A stretch of 64,000 nucleotides of DNA from JACDAN01 sp963834825. Lineage in GTDB: Bacteria; Actinomycetota; Thermoleophilia; Gaiellales; Gaiellaceae. Of the stretch, positions 6,934 to 15,472 are shown one piece after another (within the stretch, counting starts at the first letter, position 1; the number at the start of each line of letters is the position of its first letter). The notes under the pieces were generated by a model. It did not search any database. It was not told the DNA's origin and saw only the letters and a program-made list of their open reading frames with translations. The stretch covers positions 992,001 through 1,056,000 of the forward strand of contig CAWICZ010000014.1 in assembly GCA_963834825.1 (NCBI GenBank), written 5' to 3'. The position numbers and the translations under genes were made by a program.

Positions 6934-8543
6934 TACTTGCTCTTGCGCGCGCGCACCGGATTGCCGACCGCGAACGGCTTGCTGACGAGCGCCGCCTGGC
7001 GGGTGGAGTTCATCTCGGCACTCATCCTGACCGCGAAGATGTAGTAACCGGCAGCGACCGGCTTGCGGGGGAAGCGAATGAAGGTGCCGGCGTGCGCGCG
7101 GACGATCCCTCGTGCCGAGAAGACCGGCTTCGGCGAGCGCTTCCGCCCGACGCTGGCCTGGTAGCGCTTTCGCTGCGCGGCCGAGAGAGAGCGGCGGGGC
7201 AGTCGGTACATCGCCGCTGTGAAGACGCTCGCCTCCTCCGAGGCCGCGACGAACGACCAGCTCCGCTCGGAGGCCGACCGGCGCCGCTCACCGAACCGTG
7301 CCGTCGCGCCGATGACGACGGTCTTGTGCCGCCATGTGGTCGGCCGCCGGTTGCAGTGCGCGAGCCCGCGCGCGAGCACGGAGCGGACCGAGCCGTAGGA
7401 GGGTCGTCGTGTTCGGTCGGCGCGGATCAGACCTGCCTGCCAGCGGTCAAGGTCGGGCTCGTCGACCAGGCCGTAGTAGAGGATCGAGCGAATCGAGGCG
7501 TCGCACGCGAAGTACGGGACGAGCGCCGCATAGGTGTCCGCCTGGGAACGCTCGTCGGCGAGCTGGGTTACCGACTCTCGCCCGTAGTACGCGTCGGCCG
7601 ACGAAGCGGGAATGATGACCTGCCACCCGATTTCGTTGAGCCGCACGCGGAGCGGCGGTCGGGCTGCACGCGAGACAGGGCGGCCGGCTTCGGCGAAGGT
7701 CGGCTGCGCCGTACCTCGGAACGCGTCCCAGATCGCCTGCTTGATCCGTGCCAGGTTGGACGTGCCCGCATTCGGCCAGCGGTAGCCGACGAGATGGCTA
7801 TGCCGGTACGAGTTCGGATGAGGATGGAACGCGAGCTCGTCCATGATCGGACGCTTCCGGCCGCTCGCCCGGTACGAGAGCCCGATATCTCGAATGCAGC
7901 GGACGGGCGACGTCGAGCCGTTCACGGCCGCGAGTGCATTGTCGTTCCCCCGCGGCGACAGCGAGACGCCGATCACGGTGATGTCCTGAGCAACGGCCTT
8001 CAGCGCGTCGTACGCCTGAGCGAGCACGCGCTGGTACGTGGTGCAGGCGAGGCTCTTCCCGGTGTTCGAGAACTGCGGCTGCCAGAAGCGGGGCTGGTTC
8101 GGCTCGTTGCCGACGGCGATGTCCTTGATCTGGGGGTAGGTGCGCGCAACCTGGACGACGAACGCGACGAACTGGTTGACGGCGGTCCTCGACCCGGCGA
8201 GCGCTCGGGCGCGGCCCGGCGCGATCAGCAGGCTGATCCGGACTCCTCGGGCCGTGGCGTTGGGGATGTAGCGGTCGAGCCGCTCTCGCTCGACGATCGT
8301 CGTCGGGTTGTCGGGATCCCAGGAAACGGTGATCCGGTTCTCCTGGAGGCCGACGTCGCGCATCTCGCCGAGGAACCAGTCACCCCCGTCCGGTGCGATC
8401 TTCCCGCCGTCGTCGGCCACTCCGACGATCAGGTCGGCCGACGCGGAGCCGGCCACGGCCAGCGCGGCGACGAGACAGGCCAAGACGGTCGTGATTCGCG
8501 TCAGCGTGAACCCCTTCTTGCTCGGTGCAAGCCCATTCAGCAT
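6933..8543 (-). CDS. Secreted clan-A-like glycoside hydrolase (paralogue 1 of 3)
   Basis: A 536-residue exported protein. Residues 12-38 form a signal sequence ending near GSASA. The central domain carries VGNEPNQPRFWQP (likely acid/base Glu after the fourth strand), YDALKAV, VIGVSLSPRGND, MDELAFHPHPN and LNEIGWQVI (candidate nucleophile Glu), the pattern of clan GH-A TIM barrels. The last about 150 residues look like an extra beta-sandwich domain. ATG at 8543 overlaps the dgcN stop by 7 bases; the frame is open much farther upstream but only antisense-like. Two paralogues lie at 30.8 and 39.2 kb. Substrate unknown. Confidence 0.8.
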   Translation of the reverse strand: MLNGLAPSKKGFTLTRITTVLACLVAALAVAGSASADLIVGVADDGGKIAPDGGDWFLGEMRDVGLQENRITVSWDPDNPTTIVERERLDRYIPNATARGVRISLLIAPGRARALAGSRTAVNQFVAFVVQVARTYPQIKDIAVGNEPNQPRFWQPQFSNTGKSLACTTYQRVLAQAYDALKAVAQDITVIGVSLSPRGNDNALAAVNGSTSPVRCIRDIGLSYRASGRKRPIMDELAFHPHPNSYRHSHLVGYRWPNAGTSNLARIKQAIWDAFRGTAQPTFAEAGRPVSRAARPPLRVRLNEIGWQVIIPASSADAYYGRESVTQLADERSQADTYAALVPYFACDASIRSILYYGLVDEPDLDRWQAGLIRADRTRRPSYGSVRSVLARGLAHCNRRPTTWRHKTVVIGATARFGERRRSASERSWSFVAASEEASVFTAAMYRLPRRSLSAAQRKRYQASVGRKRSPKPVFSARGIVRAHAGTFIRFPRKPVAAGYYIFAVRMSAEMNSTRQAALVSKPFAVGNPVRARKSK

Positions 8544-9565
8544 TGCATGCGACCGAGGACGGCGTCCAGAAGCGGATCCGCGCCGAAGCGGACCGGATCG
8601 TCGACCGGCAGTCCGGTCTCGGCGGCGACGTGGGCGATCTCGGCCCGTGCGTCCTCCTCGTCGAGGGCGCCGGTGTGGAGCGCGACCGCGACGACCTTGG
8701 CGGGCCGAAGCGGCAGGGAAGCGCGCTCGTGCAGCTCGATCAGCTCGGGGAGCGGGGGCAGCGGGTGGTCGGGGTAGCCCTCCGTGTGGGTCGCGCGCGC
8801 CTTGTGAACGAGCACGAAGGCGTGCGGCGTTGCACCATGCATCAGTCCCATCGTCACCCCTGAGTACGCCGGGTGCACCAGCGATCCCTGCCCCTCGACC
8901 CAGAGCAGGTCCCCACCTCGGGCTGCGCCCTCGACCACTAGGCGCTCGGCTGCGCCGGCGAGGAAGTCGGATACGACAGCGTCGATCGCGATGCCCCAGC
9001 CGGCGATCCAGATGCCGGTCTGGCCCGTCGGGACGAAGATCGACTTCAGGCCCCGCCGCTTGGCGGCGAGGTCGAGCTCCACGGCCACGGTCTTCTTGCC
9101 GATCGCGCAGTCCGAGCCGACGGTGAGCACGATCGTCGCAGGCACCTGGAGGTTCTCCCCGGTGGGGACGCTCAGGTCGGGCGGCGGCTTGCGGAGGTCG
9201 CGAAGCTCGACGCCGTGCTCGGCCGCCAGCACCGTCAGCTCGGGATCCTCGCTGATGTGCTCGTGGAGGCCGCTCTCGAGGTCGAGCCCTGCACGAATCG
9301 CGTCCTTCAAGAGCTCCCGCCACTCGGGCGGGAAGCGGCCACCCTGCGTGGCGACGCCGACTGCGGCCGTCGTCGGGTCGAGCGGCAGGGCGTCGGCGAC
9401 GCTCCCGACGATCGGGATCTCGCTGTAGCTCTCCCCCACCCGCGTCGAGTCCAGAATCGCGACGACCGGGTGCGGGCCGTAGTGGACGATGCCGCGCATC
9501 GTCTTCCCGTAGTGCTCGTCGCCGGAGCGGCCCTCAGCGAGGACTAGGTACTTCTTGCCAGACAC
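8537..9565 (-). CDS. dgcN: DUF1611 protein, DgcN-like (D-glutamate N-acetyltransferase family)
   Basis: The 342-residue product is a full-length DUF1611 protein: an N-terminal Rossmann-like part, then a P-loop-like VGSDCAIGKKTVAVELD near 150-168, PTGQTGIWIAGWG, VEGQGSL and HPAYSGVT. Members adjacent to enolase-superfamily epimerases have been reported as DgcN, which N-acetylates D-glutamate before DgcA racemises it. Here the gene overlaps the epimerase gene by 32 bases, supporting that pairing. Start is GTG at 9565 (VSGKKYLVLAEG). The biochemical assignment follows from the neighbour and family, not from any residue I can read as substrate-specific. Confidence 0.82.
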   Translation of the reverse strand: MSGKKYLVLAEGRSGDEHYGKTMRGIVHYGPHPVVAILDSTRVGESYSEIPIVGSVADALPLDPTTAAVGVATQGGRFPPEWRELLKDAIRAGLDLESGLHEHISEDPELTVLAAEHGVELRDLRKPPPDLSVPTGENLQVPATIVLTVGSDCAIGKKTVAVELDLAAKRRGLKSIFVPTGQTGIWIAGWGIAIDAVVSDFLAGAAERLVVEGAARGGDLLWVEGQGSLVHPAYSGVTMGLMHGATPHAFVLVHKARATHTEGYPDHPLPPLPELIELHERASLPLRPAKVVAVALHTGALDEEDARAEIAHVAAETGLPVDDPVRFGADPLLDAVLGRMQC

Positions 9566-10550
9566 CGAGTCCCGGAGACGAGGAAGGCAGCTGAACGCCG
9601 TCGACTAGCTGGACGCCGGGCCAGGGGTCTTCGGCAATCAGCATGTTGCCGTCCAGGTCGACGTGGTCGCAGAGGCTCGCGATCGAGGCGCCCGCCGCGA
9701 TGCCGAGGCCGGACTCGACCATGCAGCCGAGCATGACGCCGAGCCCGAGCCCCCGAGCCGCATGCGCCATCCGGATCGCTTCCCGGATGCCGCCTGACTT
9801 GGCGAGCTTGATGTTGATGCCGTGCGCGCGCTGGGCGCACCCAGCGACGTCACCCAGCGTGTGGCAGTCCTCGTCGACGAAGATCGGCAGCGGCGACCTG
9901 CGCTTCAACTCGGCGCCCGCAGGATCTCCGGCCTGGAGCGGCTGTTCCACGTAGTCGACGTCGAGCTCGGCGAGCTGCGGTACAGAGTCGAGCGCCTCGT
10001 CGAGCGTCCAGTACTCGTTCACGTCGACCCGGAGTGCGCCCGGCCAGACCGAGCGAACCGCTTGCACGCGCTCGACGTCTCGGCCGTCACGCCTGCCGAG
10101 CTTGAGCTTCAAGCTCTTGAAGTCGGTCACCTGATCGGCCTTGCGAGCCATCTCGTCCGGCGAACCGAGCCCGATCGTCCATGACGTCGGCGGCCCGGAC
10201 CTGCGAAGCCCGAGAAAGCGCCACACCGGCAGATCCGTCAGCTTCCCGCACAGGTCGTGCAGCGCGGCGTCGATCGCCCCGCGTGCGGCGTACTCTCGCT
10301 CGGGGAGGCGCGCGAAGATCTCGTCGAACGCGAACGGGTCGCTCCCGAGCGAGTCCGCGATCTCGTCGACGTACGCGACCGCCGACTCGGCCGTTTCCTC
10401 GTAGCGGTCGATCGGTGCGGCCTCGCCGTAGCCGCGCTCGCCCTCGTGCTCGATCTCGACCCACGCGACCTCGGCCTCGGTCATCGTTTCCCGGGCGATG
10501 ACGAACGGCTCCTCGAGCGGGAGCGATTCGATCCGCGCCGAAGCCTTCAC
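9534..10550 (-). CDS. dgcA: Enolase-superfamily epimerase/racemase, DgcA-like
   Basis: A 338-residue member of the muconate-lactonising/dipeptide-epimerase subgroup. The KxK catalytic motif is in SLKLKLG, metal ligands are in RVDVNEYW, YVEQPL and FVDEDCH, and the opposite lysine is in INIKLAKSGG. Relatives are L-Ala-D/L-Glu epimerase (YcjG/YkfB) and DgcA, the N-acetyl-D-glutamate racemase. Adjacent DUF1611 favours the latter or a dual role. GTG start at 10550; it is the first gene of the minus-strand operon and is divergent, 37 bases away, from the methyltransferase gene. Confidence 0.88.
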   Translation of the reverse strand: MKASARIESLPLEEPFVIARETMTEAEVAWVEIEHEGERGYGEAAPIDRYEETAESAVAYVDEIADSLGSDPFAFDEIFARLPEREYAARGAIDAALHDLCGKLTDLPVWRFLGLRRSGPPTSWTIGLGSPDEMARKADQVTDFKSLKLKLGRRDGRDVERVQAVRSVWPGALRVDVNEYWTLDEALDSVPQLAELDVDYVEQPLQAGDPAGAELKRRSPLPIFVDEDCHTLGDVAGCAQRAHGINIKLAKSGGIREAIRMAHAARGLGLGVMLGCMVESGLGIAAGASIASLCDHVDLDGNMLIAEDPWPGVQLVDGVQLPSSSPGLGVWQEVPSPR

Positions 10551-10587
10551 CGTCCGGACTCTACCCCTCCCCGTTTAGCCTCTCTCC

Positions 10588-11551
10588 GTGAGTACCGACG
10601 CCGCTCCGGCGCGACTCCGCGAGCTGACCGACTTCGCCGCACCCTGGGCCGTGTCGATCGCCGCGACGTTGCGGCTCTCCGATCACATCGAAGCGGGCGC
10701 GACCCGGCTGGACGAGCTGGCCGAGCTCGCCGGAGCCGATCCGGACGCGCTCGACCGACTCCTCCGGTACCTCGTCGCCCAAGGCGTCTTCGCCGAGGAG
10801 GACGGTGCCTACGCGAACACCGAGGTCTCGAGGCTGCTCCTCGGCGAGGCCGGCTGGCGGCCGTGGCTCGACCTCGACGATGCGCCCGGGCATCTGGGCC
10901 GAGTCGTGGACGAGGCTGCTCGCGGCCGTTCGTACCGGCTCGCCCGGCCGGGACGAGGGCTGGTACGAGGAGGAGATGCTCCGCACCGGCCGCGCTGAGT
11001 CGTTCGACGCGCTGATGGCCGCCCAGGTGAAGGCGAATGCCGTGGAGATCGCCGAGCGCTACGACTGGAGCCGGATGAAGCACGTCGTCGATGTCGGCGG
11101 CGGCACCGGCGAGCTGCTGCGAACGCTCCTCGCCGCCCACTCGCATCTCAGCGGCACGCTGTTCGACCTGCCCCGCGTCGTCGCCGCGGCAGAGCCGGCG
11201 GAACGCCTGGACACCGTCGCCGGGAGCTTCTTCGACGATCCGCTGCCGCGGGGCGATGCCTACGTCCTCTCGCAGATCCTCCACGGTTTCCCTGACGATG
11301 AGGCCGGACGGATCCTCGGCCGGTGCATCGAGGCCGGCGGTGGCGACGCGCGGATCCTGCTCGTCGAGCAGCTCGTCTCCGAGCGGCCGACGGCCGACGA
11401 GGCGAGCTTCGACCTCTTCATGTTCACACTCGGCGGCGGCCGCCAGCGGACGCAGGACGAGTTTCGCGCGCTGGCCGAGTCGGTCGGCCTGGCGCTCCGG
11501 TCGTCCCTGTCGCTTGGGACGGGCAGCTCGCTCGTCGAGCTCGGCCGGTAG
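10588..11551 (+). pseudogene. SAM-dependent O-methyltransferase, frameshifted
   Basis: Two frames together make one class I O-methyltransferase of about 320 residues. The first (from GTG at 10588) gives the winged-helix dimerisation part with LSDHIEAGATRLDELAELAG. The second, from about 10890 onward, gives WTRLLAAVRTGSPG, DVGGGTGELLRTLL (SAM motif I), LSQILHGFPDDEA and LVEQLV. Continuity is restored by removing one base near 10893-10895 (reading PGH then WAESWTRLL). Either a recent single-base insertion or a sequence error. Related enzymes methylate hydroxylated aromatic metabolites; the substrate is unknown. Confidence 0.8.
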
Positions 11552-11555
11552 CGGA

Positions 11556-11628
11556 TGCGCCTGGTAGGAATCGAACCTACGACCTCGCGCTCCGGAGGCG
11601 CGCGCTCTATCCCCTGAGCTACAGGCGC
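11556..11628 (-). tRNA. tRNA-Arg (anticodon CCG)
   Basis: A full 73-base cloverleaf can be folded on the minus strand: acceptor GCGCCTG/CAGGCGC, D-arm GCTC...GAGC, anticodon stem CGCGC/GCGCG with loop CTCCGGA, and T-arm GTAGG/CCTAC with TTCGATT. The anticodon CCG reads CGG arginine codons. The discriminator is A and no CCA is encoded. It lies between the methyltransferase and MFS genes. Confidence 0.95.
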
Positions 11629-11659
11629 TGAGGAGCCCGAGTCTAGCCTTCGGCCTCCC

Positions 11660-12937
11660 GTGCGCTTCCTCCGCGCCTACCTCGACACGCTCAACCCACC
11701 GCTGCCGCGGTCCGTGCGAAACCTCCAGGCCGGCGCGCTCGTCAACGCGCTCGGGAACGGCCTCGCTTACCCGTTCCTCTTCATCTACCTGCACAACGTG
11801 CTCGGCTTCGACCTCGCGACGGCCGGGCTGATCGTCGGGACGAGCTCGGCTGTCGGCCTCGTCGCCGGCCCGCTCGTCGGGACGCTCGTCGACCGCGTCG
11901 GCGGACGGTTGACGCTCGCCGGCTCGCTGTGGCTGATGGCGCTCGGGTTCGGGAGCTACGCCTTCGTCGACGAGCCCTGGCAGGCCTTCCTCGCGAGCGC
12001 GGTTGCCGGCGCCGGGAACGGCGGCTTCTGGCCCAGTCAGTCGTCGCTGATCGCGGGTCTGACGCCGCAGGAGCAGCGCCACCAGGCCTTCGCCATGCAG
12101 CGGGTGATGATGAACCTCGGCATCGGCCTGGGCGGGCTCGCCGGCGGGCTGATCGCGACGACGAGCGACCCGGACACCTTCACGATCCTGTTCCTGGGCG
12201 ACGCGGCGACGTTCGTCCTCTACTCGCTCTTCCTGACGCGCGTACCGCAGCCCGGTCGTGCCTCGCGGGAGAGTGCCAGGCCCGGGGGCTACCGCGAAGT
12301 GGTGCGGAATCGCGTCTTCATGGGCGTCGTCGGCCTCAACTTCGTCTTCATCGCCGCCGGGATGGCGCAGCTCGAGACGCTTCCGGTCTACGCGAAGAAC
12401 GAAGCCGGTGTGACCGAGCGCGGCATCGGCGTTCTCTTCTTCCTGAACACGCTCGTCATCGTGCTCGCGCAGCTCCCCGTCGCCCGTGTCCTCGAAGGCC
12501 ATCGCCGGATGCGGACGCTGGCCGCGCTCGGGGTCGTCTGGGCCGCCGCCTTACTGATCGTTCCCATCGCCGGAACCGAGCTGAACGGCTTCGCCGCTGC
12601 GGCGCTCCTGGCGGTCACGTTCTGCGTGATCGCCGTCGGCGAATGCCTCCACGGGACCGTGCAGGCGCCGCTCGTCTCCGATCTCGCCGACCACAGGCTG
12701 ATCGGCCGCTACATGGCGACCTCGGCCTTCTCCTGGGGCGTTGGCTTCACTGTCGGCCCGGCGATCGGCGGCATTGTGCTCGACCACTCGCCGAACTTGC
12801 TCTGGCCGGCGGCTGCGGCCGTCTGCCTGGCTGCGGGTGCGGCGGCGCTCGCGCTCGAACGCGCGATCCCGAGCTACGCGCGCACGACGCCGACGCGCCG
12901 CGAGCCGGTCTTGGCTACAGCCAGCCCGACCGCCTGA
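11660..12937 (+). CDS. MFS transporter (drug/metabolite exporter type)
   Basis: A 425-residue membrane protein with about 12 hydrophobic spans. The loop between spans 2 and 3 (GTLVDRVGGRLTL) is the major-facilitator motif A, with PLVGTLVDRVGGR clearly readable. Start is GTG at 11660, 31 bases after the tRNA-Arg gene; no clear Shine-Dalgarno. The 3' end overlaps the convergent corA gene by 23 bases. MFS_1-type efflux of small molecules is the family role; the substrate cannot be deduced. Confidence 0.88.
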   Translation: MRFLRAYLDTLNPPLPRSVRNLQAGALVNALGNGLAYPFLFIYLHNVLGFDLATAGLIVGTSSAVGLVAGPLVGTLVDRVGGRLTLAGSLWLMALGFGSYAFVDEPWQAFLASAVAGAGNGGFWPSQSSLIAGLTPQEQRHQAFAMQRVMMNLGIGLGGLAGGLIATTSDPDTFTILFLGDAATFVLYSLFLTRVPQPGRASRESARPGGYREVVRNRVFMGVVGLNFVFIAAGMAQLETLPVYAKNEAGVTERGIGVLFFLNTLVIVLAQLPVARVLEGHRRMRTLAALGVVWAAALLIVPIAGTELNGFAAAALLAVTFCVIAVGECLHGTVQAPLVSDLADHRLIGRYMATSAFSWGVGFTVGPAIGGIVLDHSPNLLWPAAAAVCLAAGAAALALERAIPSYARTTPTRREPVLATASPTA

Positions 12938-13877
12938 ACTGTCGGTAGAGCAGGACGCAAGCCAGCGCCATCGCGAAGAGCGCCAGCGGATACCCGAACG
13001 TCCAGCCGAGCTCCGGCATGTGCTCGAAGTTCATGCCGTAGATCCCCGAGACGAGCGTCGGCACGGCGATGATCGCCGCCCAGGCCGAGATCTTCCGGGT
13101 GTCTTCGTTCTGCCGAACGCTGACCCGGGTGAGGTTGGCGGAGAGGACGTTCGTGAGCAGCTCGCGGTAGCTCTCGATCTCCCGTGTGTACCGCTGAACG
13201 TGGTCGGCGACGTCGCGGAAATACGGCTTGAGCGTGTCGTTGATGACCGCGAACTCCATCGCGTCGACCTGCTCCAGCGGTTCTCCGAGCGGCGTCACGA
13301 TGTCGTGAAGCAGGAGTACCTCACGTTTGAGTCCGTAAATTCGCTCCGCGAGGTTTCCGCGCGTGTCGGAGAAGACCTCGGCTTCGACCTCCCGGATGTC
13401 CGTGTCGACCGCCTGGATGACGGGGAGGTAGTCGTCGACGACTCGATCGAGGACCGCGTAGAGGACCGCGCCGGGGCCGAGCCGGAGAAAATCCGGCCGC
13501 TGCTCGAGCTCGAGCCGGACATGGTGAAGCTCAGTCCCTCCGTGCCGGACCGTGATGATGAATCGCTCGCCGAGGAACGCTTGAACTTCACCGCTCGAGA
13601 TCGCTCCGTCGACGTAGCGGGCCGTCTTCAGGACTAGGAAGACCGAGTCGCCGTATCTCTCGAGCTTGGGGCGCTGATGAGCTTCGATCGCGTCCTCGAT
13701 CGCCAGCTCGTGGAGATCGAACTCACGGCGGACGGCGTCGAACTCCGCCTCGGTCGGCTCGACGAGCCCGATCCAGGCAAACACGCCGGGCGCACGGCAC
13801 GCTTCGAAGGCGTCGTCCAAGCGCAGCTCGCCCGGACGACGGACTCCGTTCTCGTATACCGCCAGATCGACGATCAC
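12915..13877 (-). CDS. corA: CorA-family Mg2+/Co2+ transporter (copy 1)
   Basis: A 320-residue CorA: a large cytoplasmic N-domain with a long helical stalk, then two C-terminal membrane spans. The pore signature YGMNFEHMPEL is present at about 277-287, followed by the final span ending near the basic C-terminus RQFRRSGWL. The pentameric channel imports Mg2+. It is divergent from a second corA at 13970, with 92 bases between them, and convergent with the MFS gene. Confidence 0.93.
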   Translation of the reverse strand: MIVDLAVYENGVRRPGELRLDDAFEACRAPGVFAWIGLVEPTEAEFDAVRREFDLHELAIEDAIEAHQRPKLERYGDSVFLVLKTARYVDGAISSGEVQAFLGERFIITVRHGGTELHHVRLELEQRPDFLRLGPGAVLYAVLDRVVDDYLPVIQAVDTDIREVEAEVFSDTRGNLAERIYGLKREVLLLHDIVTPLGEPLEQVDAMEFAVINDTLKPYFRDVADHVQRYTREIESYRELLTNVLSANLTRVSVRQNEDTRKISAWAAIIAVPTLVSGIYGMNFEHMPELGWTFGYPLALFAMALACVLLYRQFRRSGWL

Positions 13878-13969
13878 GTCGGTCGATTATGCGCCGAGAC
13901 CGCAGGCTCCGAGAGGCGTCGCCGGTAGAATGGCGAACCTGATGAGGACGGACGACCCGCTCAGTACCA

Positions 13970-14950
13970 ATGCCAAGCCTGCCCCGCATCCGGTCGCGCT
14001 CGCGCGGCACTCGCGAGGTCGTCGCACCCCCGGCACGCGAGCCGGCTGAGCTCAGCGCCAACGGCCTCCACTGGATCCACCTCGACGCGCCGAGGCCGGA
14101 GGAGGCGATGGCGCTCGCGGAGCGCTTCGGCTGGCACCCGCTCGACATCGAGGACGTGCTCTCGAAGCGCCAGCGGCCGAAGGTCGACGAGTACGACGAC
14201 TACCGCTTCGTCGTCCTCCAGTTCCCCGTCTACGACAAGGCAGTCCAGCGCCTGAACGCCGGCGAGCTCGACGTCTTCCTCGGCCCGGACTACCTCGTCA
14301 CGCTGCCGACGGTCGAGCTCCTCCCGGTCACGCGCCTCTTCCAGCGCTGCATCGACGAGCCCGAGCTCCGCGAGACCCTCTTCGCCAAGGGCTCGGGCTA
14401 CCTGCTCTACCACGTCCTCGACGACCTCTTCGACTACTGCTTCCCGATCCTCGACAAGATCGGGCACAAGCTCGACCGGATCGAGGACGACATCGACGAG
14501 AGCCAGTCCGAGGAGATCGTCCGCGACATCTCCAAGGCCAAGCAGGAGATCATCAGCTACCGCAAGATCATGAAGCCCCAGCGGCCGACGCTGCGGCTGC
14601 TCGAGCGGCACGTCGAGCGGTTCCTACCCCAGGACCTCGAGCTCTACTTCGACGACCTCGTCGACGCTTCGGAGCGGATCTGGGACATCCTCGACAACTA
14701 CAAGGAGGTCGTCGAGGCGCTCGAGGCGACGAACGAATCGGCCATCTCCCACCGCCAGAACGACGTGCTACGCGTGCTGACGATCTTCAGCGTCCTGCTG
14801 CTCCCGCTGACGCTCATCGCCAGCATCTTCGGGATGAATGTCGACTTCCCGGGCTTCGGCACGGCGGCGGCGTTCTGGGTGATCGTCGGCGCGATGGTCA
14901 CCGCGCTGGCCGGCCTGGTTGCGTTCTTCCGCTGGCGCCGGTTCTTTTAA
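13970..14950 (+). CDS. corA: CorA-family Mg2+/Co2+ transporter (copy 2)
   Basis: A 326-residue CorA paralogue with the pore motif FGMNVDFPG near residues 289-297 and two C-terminal spans. The conserved start of the domain is WIHLDAPRPEEAMALAERFG near residue 35. ATG at 13970 follows no obvious Shine-Dalgarno. The stop overlaps the HIT-gene start (TAATG), so the two are coupled. Sequence divergence from the neighbour copy is considerable, suggesting different subfamilies or ion preferences rather than a recent duplication. Confidence 0.92.
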   Translation: MPSLPRIRSRSRGTREVVAPPAREPAELSANGLHWIHLDAPRPEEAMALAERFGWHPLDIEDVLSKRQRPKVDEYDDYRFVVLQFPVYDKAVQRLNAGELDVFLGPDYLVTLPTVELLPVTRLFQRCIDEPELRETLFAKGSGYLLYHVLDDLFDYCFPILDKIGHKLDRIEDDIDESQSEEIVRDISKAKQEIISYRKIMKPQRPTLRLLERHVERFLPQDLELYFDDLVDASERIWDILDNYKEVVEALEATNESAISHRQNDVLRVLTIFSVLLLPLTLIASIFGMNVDFPGFGTAAAFWVIVGAMVTALAGLVAFFRWRRFF

Positions 14951-15429
14951 TGGAGCGGTTGTGGGCCCCCTGGCGGCTCGAGTACGTCGGCCGCGCCGAC
15001 GAGCAGGAAGGCTGCCTCTTCTGCCGCGCCGCCCAGGGCGATGACGAGGCGGGCTTCGTCCTGCGCCGCGGCCGCGAGGCGTTCGCGCTCCTGAACAAGT
15101 TCCCGTACGCGTCCGGTCACCTGATGGTCGCGCCCTACCGCCACGTCGGCGAGTTCTCGGAGCTCGGGGACGGCGAGGCGCTCGAGGTCCACCGGCTCGC
15201 GAGCCAGGGTATGGGCGCTCTCGCCCAGCTCTACGGGCCGCAGGGTTTCAACCTCGGGTGGAACCTCGGCCGGATCGCCGGCGCCGGCGTCATCGACCAC
15301 GTTCACCTGCACGTCGTCCCGCGCTGGGCAGGCGACACCAACTTCATGCCCGTGCTGGCCGACGTGAAAGTGCTGCCGGAGCACCTCGTCGAGACCAGGC
15401 GGAAGCTCGCGGAGAGCTGGCCAGGCTGA
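14950..15429 (+). CDS. HIT-family nucleotide hydrolase/phosphorylase
   Basis: A 159-residue histidine-triad protein. The catalytic triad HVHLHVVPRW lies near residues 117-126, and the N-terminal CLFCRAAQG supplies the zinc/cysteine motif common in actinobacterial AP4A-phosphorylase-like HIT proteins. MERLWAPWRLEYV at the start is typical of that subgroup. These enzymes act on dinucleoside polyphosphates or nucleoside phosphoramidates. It is translationally coupled to the upstream corA. Confidence 0.92.
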   Translation: MERLWAPWRLEYVGRADEQEGCLFCRAAQGDDEAGFVLRRGREAFALLNKFPYASGHLMVAPYRHVGEFSELGDGEALEVHRLASQGMGALAQLYGPQGFNLGWNLGRIAGAGVIDHVHLHVVPRWAGDTNFMPVLADVKVLPEHLVETRRKLAESWPG

Positions 15430-15472
15430 ACTTCTCACTAGCTTCTTAGCTCCGGACGGCATGCTCTGACCC

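Noticed and set aside
10547..12502. Long minus-strand reading frame of 651 codons opposite the methyltransferase and MFS genes
   Set aside because: High-GC shadow of real coding genes; acidic/basic low-complexity, no conserved motif, and it runs across the tRNA-Arg gene.
13878..13969. Possible Mg-sensing riboswitch between the two corA genes
   Set aside because: Only 92 bases, shared by two divergent genes; no recognisable M-box elements.
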